Assembly: GCA_025403435.1 (NCBI GenBank)
Contig: JAJQZP010000409.1
Coordinates: 186,001 to 250,000 of the forward strand
Direction of reading: 5' to 3'
Source of the DNA: Artocarpus heterophyllus
Taxonomy: Eukaryota > Streptophyta > Magnoliopsida > Rosales > Moraceae
DNA: 64,000 nucleotides
The position numbers and the translations under genes are program-made. The notes beneath the pieces are model-generated. The model did no database searches. It was not told where the DNA came from and saw nothing but the letters and a program-made list of their open reading frames with translations. Shown here one piece after another: positions 57,175 through 64,000 of this stretch (positions are counted from its first letter, which is position 1; every line of letters begins with the position of its first letter).

Positions 57175-60100
57175 ATGTCTAAAAACGCTTTATCATCGAT
57201 ACTTGACAAAAACCAATTAACCGGTGAGAACTATAATGATTGGAAACGGAACCTGGACATTGTCCTATCCTTTGAGAAACTGAAATATGTACTGACAACT
57301 CCTTGTCCTCCCGAGCCTACGGGAGACTCAAGTAATGAGCAATGCCAAGCGTACGACCGCTGGAAAGATGCTAATGATCAGGCCCGCTGCTATGTTATGG
57401 CTAGCATGAATAACGTGCTGCAGGCTCAACATCAGGATTATGAGACTGCGAAGCAGATCTTGGATAATCTTGAGGATATGTTTGGAGGCCAGGCCATAAC
57501 AAAGCGGCAAGGGGCGCTTCGGAAACTCTTAAACTGTAGACAGAGACCGGGGACATCTGTAAAGGAGCACATGATGTTGGTCATGGGTTACCTCGCTGAG
57601 GCTCAAACCAATGGAGCCGACATCGATGCTGAAACTCAGATGACTATGGTCTTTGAGACTCTGTCTAAGGAATTTATTCCGTTTAGAGCTACTTTTAATT
57701 TGAGCAATAGACGGGATATGACCTTGACAGAACTGATGAAACAGTTACAGGAGTTTGAACTGCTGATCAGGGAGTCTCTTGCTGGTGGAGAGGCCAATAT
57801 GGTAGCTGCTTCTGGTTCCAATCCTAACTCTGGGAATGGAAAGAAGCAACGGGCCAAGAGTGGTAAGTCTTCTATTTCTGTTGCTACCAAGAGCAAGAAG
57901 AAAAAGAAGAAGAACCCAAAGAAGCTTAAGTGCTTCTTCTGTGGTAAGGTCGGGCATATAAAGAAGCATTGCAAGGACTTCCTTTCCAAGGGAGGTAGGT
58001 GTGATCTTCTATATTTAGAAACTTGTTTGGTTGAGGAATCCAGTGACATTTGGGTCATAGATTCCGGTGCAACTAATCATGTTTGTGTTTCTCTGCAGGG
58101 ATTCAAAGAAACGAGAAGTCTACTTCGTGAAGACTTAACGCTTCGGATGGGCGATGGATCCTTGGTCTCAGCGGAAGCAGTGGGAGATGTCCATCTTTGT
58201 TTTGATAATTATAGGAGTTTAATTTTGCGAGATTGTTTTTATGTTCCTAAATTTAAAAGGAATTTAATTTCTGTATCTTCTTTATTTAAAGACTCCTACG
58301 TGGTATCTTTTAATGAAAAAGTGGTGATTCGTAAAAACAAATCTTTTATCTGTTCTGGATGGATGCAAAATAATCTATATTTTATCAAACCTAAGATGGA
58401 CTTATTGCTTAATGCTGAGATAAATGATAATGACTCAAAAAGACTTAAAACTTCTCACTCTAATAAGACTTATCTTTGGCATTTGCGCCTTGGCCATATT
58501 AACCTGAATAGGATTCAAAGGTTGGTAAGGGATGGACCTTTAAGTCACTTAAGGGTGGAATCTATACCTCAATGTGAGTCTTGTTTGGAGGGTAAAATGA
58601 CCAAAAGACCATACGGGTCTAAGGGCAATAGGGCCGAAGGGGTTCTAGAACTTGTGCATAGTGATGTTTGCGGACCGATGAACATCCGGGCACGAGGAGG
58701 GTATGAGTACTTCGTCACTTTTATTGACGATTACTCAAGATATGGGTATGTGTACCTAATGCACCACAAAAGCGAAACTTATGATAAGTTCAGGGAGTTT
58801 CGGGCTGAAGTGGAAAAGCAATTGGGTAGACCCATAAAGGCACTTCGATCTGATCGAGGTGGGGAATACCTTTCTGATGAGTTCTTGGGACACTTGTTAG
58901 AGAATGGGATTTTATCCCATTTGACTGCGCCGGGCACTCCGCAGCAGAATGGCGTAGCGGAGAGAAGGAATAGGACTTTGTTGGACATGATTCGGTCCAT
59001 GATGAGTTATTCATCATTGCCTTTATCCTTTTGGGGATATGCACTACAAACCGCATGTTATCTTTTGAACAATGTGCCTTCAAAATCGGTCCCTAAAACT
59101 CCTCACGAGTTGTGGACAAGACGGAAGACATCCTTAAACCATATTCGCATATGGGGATGTCCAGCTCATGTCCTGTTTAAGGATCCGAATAAGTTGGAAG
59201 CACGTTCAGAAGTTTGCGTGTTTGTAGGATATCCAAAAGGGACTAAAGGGGGTTATTTTTATAACCCAAAGGAAAATAAAGTCGTGGTTTCAACTAATGC
59301 AACTTTCCTTGAGGAGAGTTACATGAACGACTTTAAACCTCAAAGCAAAGTGGTGCTTGAGGAGTTGAGGGGTAATCCGTTTACTCCGGAGGTTCCGAAC
59401 GAAACCATTCCGATCGGTGTAGAAAAACCAAACAAACCTGAACAACAACCACAGGGGCTTCGGCGTAGTGGGAGGATCGGGCGTCAACCTGAAAGGTATA
59501 TGTTCAATGGGGAGGTCTTTTTGGCTGAACCGGATGAACATGACAGGGATCCTTATACTTACGCAGAAGCTATGGAGGATGTTGATTCAAGACTCTGGAC
59601 AGAGGCCATGAACATTGAGATGAAGTCTATGGAGACTAATCGGGTCTGGGAGCTTGTGGATCTTCCCGAAGGGGTAAAACCCATAGGGTGTAAATGGATC
59701 TACAAGAGGAAAAGAGGAGTGGATGGAAAGGTCGAAACCTTTAAGGCTAGACTGGTAGCTAAGGGTTATACGCAAAAGGAAGGAATCGATTATGAGGAAA
59801 CCTTTTCGCCTGTAGCCATGCTTAAGTCCATCCGGATTCTCTTGTCCATAGCTGCCGCTCTCGACTACGAGATTTGGCAGATGGATGTCAAGACGGCTTT
59901 TCTGAATGGCTATCTTGATGAGTCCATTTATATGGAACAACCAGACGGGTTCAAGGTCACGGGTCAAGAGGGTAAGGTTTGTAAGTTGCTAAAGTCTATT
60001 TATGGACTTAAGCAGGCTTCTCGTTCTTGGAACATAAGATTTGATCAAGTGATCAAGACTTATGGGTTCTCACAAAATGTGGATGAACCATGTGTTTACA

Positions 60101-61128
60101 AACACATTAAGAATGGGAAGGTGGTTTTTCTACTACTCTATGTAGATGACATTCTGCTAATTGGCAATGACGTTGGGGCGTTGTCATCGGTCAAATTATG
60201 GTTGACCAAGCAGTTTGACATGAAGGACTTGGGTGAGGCTAATTTTGTTCTCGGTATCCAGATCTTGCGGGATAGGAAGAACAAAATGATAGCTTTGTCA
60301 CAGGCCGGCTACATAGATAAAATTCTCAGGAGGTTTGCAATGCAGGATTCCAAGAAAGGTGGGCAACCATCTAGGTCTGGAATTACTCTTTCTAAGAAAG
60401 ACTCTCCAAAGTCTTATGAAGAAAGAGAATACATGAAGAAGGTGCCTTATGCTTCGGCAGTGGGTAGTCTCATGTATGCCATGCTTTGCACTCGACCGGA
60501 TATTAGCTATGCGGTCGGGATTGTGAGTCGATTTCAGGCGGATCCAGGACCAAACCATTGGGTTGCGGTAAAGCATATTTTCAAGTACCTGAGAAGGACT
60601 CGAGGGTATATGCTTGTGTATTCGGGTGAGGATTTAACTCCTCTAGGATACACTGATTCGGATTTTCAATCCTGCCTGGATTCTAGGAAATCGACTTCAG
60701 GGTTTGTGTTTACTCTGGGTGGCAGTGCCATCAGTTGGAGAAGTGCGAAGCAAGATTGCACTTCGGATTCAACGATGGAGGCCGAGTATGTGGCGGCTAG
60801 TGATGCTTCGAAAGAAGCAGTGTGGCTCCGCAAGTTCCTTGGGGATCTTGAGGTAGTTCCTGGTATGGATAAAGCGGTATCACTGTACTGTGATAACAGT
60901 GCGGCGGTAGCTAATGCTAAGGAACCAAGATTTCACAAGAAGAGTAAGCATATTGATCGAAAGTATCATGTGATAAAGGACTTCGTTGAGAGCGGGCATG
61001 TCACGGTGTGCAAGATCGCGTCAGAGGACAATTTAGCTGATCCATTTACGAAGACACTTTCTGGGAGAGTCTTCGAAAGGCATGTGGAAGCTATGGGGAT
61101 GCGAAATTTGCAGTATTTACTCACTTAG
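57175..61128 (+). CDS. Copia gag-pol polyprotein, intact (1317 aa from the chosen start)
   Basis: It encodes capsid, protease, integrase, RT and RNase H for replication in cytoplasmic particles. The frame is open from 57103; the ATG at 57175 ([13 protein letters not shown]) is preferred because the preceding residues come from AT-rich leader. Counting from 57103: Lys-rich linker then CCHC knuckle [14 protein letters not shown] (277), protease [10 protein letters not shown] (active Asp 320), integrase zinc region HLRLGH...CESC (about 460-510), core Asp in HSDVCGP (about 522), RSDRGGEY, and [12 protein letters not shown] has [19 protein letters not shown] and [14 protein letters not shown] (Asp 1015-1016). 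RNase H has YTDSDFQ (Asp 1185), TMEAEYVA and DNSAA, and the protein ends at LADPFTKTL plus about 25 residues. Protease-integrase-RT order defines Ty1/copia. No stop or shift is seen. Confidence 0.96.
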   Translation: MSKNALSSILDKNQLTGENYNDWKRNLDIVLSFEKLKYVLTTPCPPEPTGDSSNEQCQAYDRWKDANDQARCYVMASMNNVLQAQHQDYETAKQILDNLEDMFGGQAITKRQGALRKLLNCRQRPGTSVKEHMMLVMGYLAEAQTNGADIDAETQMTMVFETLSKEFIPFRATFNLSNRRDMTLTELMKQLQEFELLIRESLAGGEANMVAASGSNPNSGNGKKQRAKSGKSSISVATKSKKKKKKNPKKLKCFFCGKVGHIKKHCKDFLSKGGRCDLLYLETCLVEESSDIWVIDSGATNHVCVSLQGFKETRSLLREDLTLRMGDGSLVSAEAVGDVHLCFDNYRSLILRDCFYVPKFKRNLISVSSLFKDSYVVSFNEKVVIRKNKSFICSGWMQNNLYFIKPKMDLLLNAEINDNDSKRLKTSHSNKTYLWHLRLGHINLNRIQRLVRDGPLSHLRVESIPQCESCLEGKMTKRPYGSKGNRAEGVLELVHSDVCGPMNIRARGGYEYFVTFIDDYSRYGYVYLMHHKSETYDKFREFRAEVEKQLGRPIKALRSDRGGEYLSDEFLGHLLENGILSHLTAPGTPQQNGVAERRNRTLLDMIRSMMSYSSLPLSFWGYALQTACYLLNNVPSKSVPKTPHELWTRRKTSLNHIRIWGCPAHVLFKDPNKLEARSEVCVFVGYPKGTKGGYFYNPKENKVVVSTNATFLEESYMNDFKPQSKVVLEELRGNPFTPEVPNETIPIGVEKPNKPEQQPQGLRRSGRIGRQPERYMFNGEVFLAEPDEHDRDPYTYAEAMEDVDSRLWTEAMNIEMKSMETNRVWELVDLPEGVKPIGCKWIYKRKRGVDGKVETFKARLVAKGYTQKEGIDYEETFSPVAMLKSIRILLSIAAALDYEIWQMDVKTAFLNGYLDESIYMEQPDGFKVTGQEGKVCKLLKSIYGLKQASRSWNIRFDQVIKTYGFSQNVDEPCVYKHIKNGKVVFLLLYVDDILLIGNDVGALSSVKLWLTKQFDMKDLGEANFVLGIQILRDRKNKMIALSQAGYIDKILRRFAMQDSKKGGQPSRSGITLSKKDSPKSYEEREYMKKVPYASAVGSLMYAMLCTRPDISYAVGIVSRFQADPGPNHWVAVKHIFKYLRRTRGYMLVYSGEDLTPLGYTDSDFQSCLDSRKSTSGFVFTLGGSAISWRSAKQDCTSDSTMEAEYVAASDASKEAVWLRKFLGDLEVVPGMDKAVSLYCDNSAAVANAKEPRFHKKSKHIDRKYHVIKDFVESGHVTVCKIASEDNLADPFTKTLSGRVFERHVEAMGMRNLQYLLT

Positions 61129-61142
61129 TGCAAGTGGGAGAT
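61129..61142 (+). other. Polypurine tract, copia copy 2
   Basis: AAGTGGGAGAT lies between the pol stop and the 3' LTR. Confidence 0.78.
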
Positions 61143-63176
61143 TGTTAGACATGTATGCTCTAAGGAGTAAAAATGTAATACGTTTTTGGAGACATTTTTT
61201 ATCAATAAAGAATTTATTCATTTATATATACCAAATATTGTCCTCTTTACGTTCATATTCGTTGAATGTATGATAAGCAAACAGTAGTCTGAGACTGTCA
61301 GTCTAAACCTTAAGAGTTGGGCATATGATGGGATGATTATGCGGTAGACACGACTCTTAAGGTGATGGTCTAAAATATATGATCCGCAATCGAGGGAATA
61401 AAGTTGGGCGCTTTATTCATGTAAAGATTGTTATGTTGTCTATATCCCTTTTGGGAGATGGTTTGTCTTGGCCATCGGAGTTGGACTCCGTGAATAGAAA
61501 CATTGGCGCGTTGTCATAGGTGACGATGTGTTGGATCGGGACATAAAGTGAATTGATTTGGATTAATAATTCTGTCTTGGCAAATCGATTCACTTTAGAC
61601 AGTCGTTTGTATTGTATCTTAATCCTGAGATGAATAATGGGCCCGTTGTCTCGACTTGTGTCTTTTGATGTACCAATGGGTGACTCCCACATCTCTATAG
61701 TGGCATGCATGCCGGTACGTTGGAGGCATGACTCTTGATAGCGTAGACTTGTTATTCATAGATATGGAATCCATAGCTCCTCTTTAGGAGTAATGATATC
61801 CTCTTATATGCGTTGTCCTGTAATTGGAAAACTGGAGCGCTCAACCATTTGGATACATAGGTGTAACCAAATGGTATACTATCTTTGGATGGTAAGTTTT
61901 CTAATGGTGAGACAATGGAACGTAAGATAAAAATAATCGGGAAGGTAAGACAGAACTTGTCCTTAAGCCGATTATGGATGATCATATGGGGATGCGATAC
62001 ACTATGATATGTCATGGAGACTTAGCTACACGAGCTTCGTAATTCTGTAAAGTTCGAGAGTGCAGCTCCAAGCTTTTAGTGGAGTAGCGTTGGAGTTGAT
62101 AATTGTGAAATGTATATCTGGGATATTGGGTTTCATAATTATCATGAGCTTGAACTTTATAGGTCCATTTTGGTCCCCTTTGCTAGCTCACAAAGTCCTG
62201 TAACGACACGGCGTGCTTTTCCAATAATTGGTGACTTATGTCGGATTTATCAGATTGGTTTAAAATTTATAAGAATCAAATAATTCATGTCTGTTTATCG
62301 GTTGAATTAATTTTGTAAGAAATTAGTTCAAGATGAACTTGTTGAATTATGGCGTTCGGATAATTCTTGTCTGTTTATCGGTTGTTTTAATTTTGGACAA
62401 TTAGAACAAGATAAACTTGTAGAATTATTTGAATTGATTTATTTTCTTAGAGATTATCTTGATAGAGTTTGTTTTGATCAGATATCTTTTCTATTGGGCT
62501 ATTTGAATCAAAACTGAGACTTTATCCTTTAGAATCTCGGGTGAAAAATAAAAGATTCGTGGAGATTTTTTCTCGGCAGTTCGGGCTGCCGATCAGAAAG
62601 TTCGGCCTGCCGAACTGGCCAGTTCGGCCTGCCTATCTCACAGTTCGGCATGCTGACCGCGACAGCTAAGATTACGCGTTTTTCACGCGTATCTTATCAG
62701 ATATTGATCCGAACTTGATTCTGTTTCGATTTTTGAGACCTAATCTGATATGGACTGACCCCAAGGACCAATAGGTATAAAAAGGGAGTGAGTCTAATGA
62801 TTTACTCAGATCAATTTGAGAGATTAAGAGTGATACTCTTCTAGTGAGCATCTAAAAACTCCCTGAGAGCTTTTGTTCACAAATCACGAACACTAGCTTT
62901 GGGTTCTCTCTATTGGTTGGAAGGAGAGTCACCGGTGGAAGAGCTGTACGTGTGAGCCCACACTCACTCCGGTTGTGGATAGAGAATAGCAAAGAAGACC
63001 AGTTGGTTGAGGCTCTTCTGGAACGTTACTTCTCTACACAGGTCGCGGAGGTTCTTCGGCACACTGAGGTTAGTAAGATCTGTTTAATTTATACATATAA
63101 CATGTCATACTTGTATTTTGGAAAATACTCTGATGAAAATTTTTAAAAAATTCCGCTGCGCACTTTGTTTCCAACA
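61143..63176 (+). repeat. 3' LTR of copia copy 2
   Basis: 2034 bp, near-identical to the 5' LTR. Differences seen include changes in the U3 GC array (62584, 62652) and near 61868 and 62312. Confidence 0.96.
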
Positions 63177-63181
63177 GTTGA

Positions 63182-64000
63182 GGGGTGCCAAATGAAGGGA
63201 AATGATTAGAATCTAACAAGGATCAAAATGCCCAAGTCATTTACATTGATCTATGGCAAGAGGAACACCATTGGTGCTGCCATTTTCCCCAAATTTTGCC
63301 ACTCTGATCTACATAGTTAGAGGTCTAATTGGATGAAATTAAGGCTACCATGGAACTCAGCAGGTGGAAAACTAGGAGATCCTGAGATTTCAACTCGATC
63401 TAGTCACCAGAGCTGCCGCACGCGCCTCACACGCCACCGCCAGTCTTCGGTAACTTCGGATTTTGGTGATCTAGACCTCCAATTGGCGATCTGAGACCAC
63501 CTCCTGACTTGTTTTGACGTCCAAAGCATGATGGTGTCCTCCATTTAAGATAAGTCCAATCCGTTGAAAATCATTGATACGGTTTCCACGCGGATCAAGG
63601 CGACTCATATTGAAATGACAAAGTCTAGAATGACATTTTCTAGCAACGCATGATCTCCAAGAAGCATTTCTAGTAATCTACGGTCACTCGAAGAGCACTA
63701 TAGATGATGCTTCATAGACTATAGATACAACAAAATACAACTGGACCCGCTCAACTAGGAGTCCACATAAGTAGGAATCTCACCTACAGTCGCTCAGCTT
63801 GGAGTTCACATAAGTAGGAATCTTGCCTACAATATGAATAGTTTTAAATGTTTTCATCTAAACTTATGAAATGCATGATCAGTGAATTGTCATACTATAT
63901 ATGTTATGATGTGTTGTTATATTATAATGTTGTGATTTATTATGCTATTTCATGTCACGTCATATTATGTTATGATTGTGTCATGATCAATGTATGATGT
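63182..64000 (+). mobile_element. Unclassified LTR-like sequence, third part, runs off the window
   Basis: Continuation of the host sequence of copia copy 2. No ORF is recognised. The last 120 bp are rich in TTATGAT-like motifs. Confidence 0.35.
63749..63831 (+). repeat. 43-bp tandem repeat, two copies
   Basis: Copies at 63749-63788 and 63792-63831 share GTCCACATAAGTAGGAATCT-like and CCTACA motifs with a few substitutions. Confidence 0.75.

Larger units (their letters stand above)
53477..63176 (+). mobile_element. Ty1/copia element, copy 2, complete and apparently intact
   Basis: It is 9.7 kb long with two 2034-bp LTRs that differ at only about eight to ten positions by eye, a perfect TSD GTTGA, intact primer site, polypurine tract and one open gag-pol frame. 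Low LTR divergence indicates a recent insertion. Confidence 0.97.

Noticed and set aside
57636..58058. 140-codon minus-strand frame opposite copia gag (and its twin at 18466-18888)
   Set aside because: It is antisense to the gag/zinc-knuckle coding region and its conservation is explained by the plus-strand gene.

Overview
This is nuclear DNA from a flowering plant, most likely a eudicot. It is AT-rich, has a plant-type spliced gene at the left edge, and from about 7 kb to the right edge is almost entirely nested LTR retrotransposons. I saw no prokaryotic genes, CRISPR arrays or rRNA genes.

Left edge (1-7 kb). The first four coding exons of HEI10, the meiotic crossover RING protein (CCNB1IP1 family), lie on the minus strand (1059 down to 180), and the rest of the gene is outside the window. 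Its probable 5' UTR and promoter reach to about 2.64 kb and hold an E2F-like site and a CGCG palindrome. A plus-strand promoter-like region with a short possible spliced ORF follows (3.0-4.5 kb), then a 105-bp tandem repeat (4.6-5.15 kb) and AT-rich intergenic DNA.

First nested tower (6985-34576). A decayed Athila/Tat-like element on the minus strand, with 2.09-kb LTRs but no pol, is split by a Ty3/gypsy chromovirus on the minus strand (8246-28346, perfect TSD GGCTG). That element is in turn split inside its protease by a Ty1/copia element on the plus strand (14328-24054). The copia copy has lost its pol reading frame. The junction has no target-site duplication, and the protease active site of the host element is missing.

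Middle (34.6-41.8 kb). There is a CACTA-like remnant, a CT-rich tandem repeat, and a second decayed chromovirus on the minus strand (35675-41802). The latter is cut off in gag where an unclassified LTR-like sequence begins. That sequence continues in pieces to the window end and hosts two further insertions.

Second tower (41803-64000). The first guest (43547-52929, perfect TSD ATACT) is the most unusual object here. It is an LTR retrotransposon with LTRs, primer site and leader like those of the first chromovirus, but gag-pol is absent. In its place are an intronless copy of a LOG cytokinin-activating enzyme gene and a small basic cysteine-rich ORF, both in the sense orientation and interrupted only by single stop codons. 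The second guest (53477-63176, perfect TSD GTTGA) is a young, apparently intact copia element of the same family as the 14-24 kb copy. Its leader carries a series of hairpins with CCCCTAGG in the loop and a GC-rich repeat array complementary to one in U3.

How the parts may work together (inference): the LOG-carrying element looks like a non-autonomous passenger that used the chromovirus machinery for replication. The intact copia element is the only one in the window whose protein looks functional.
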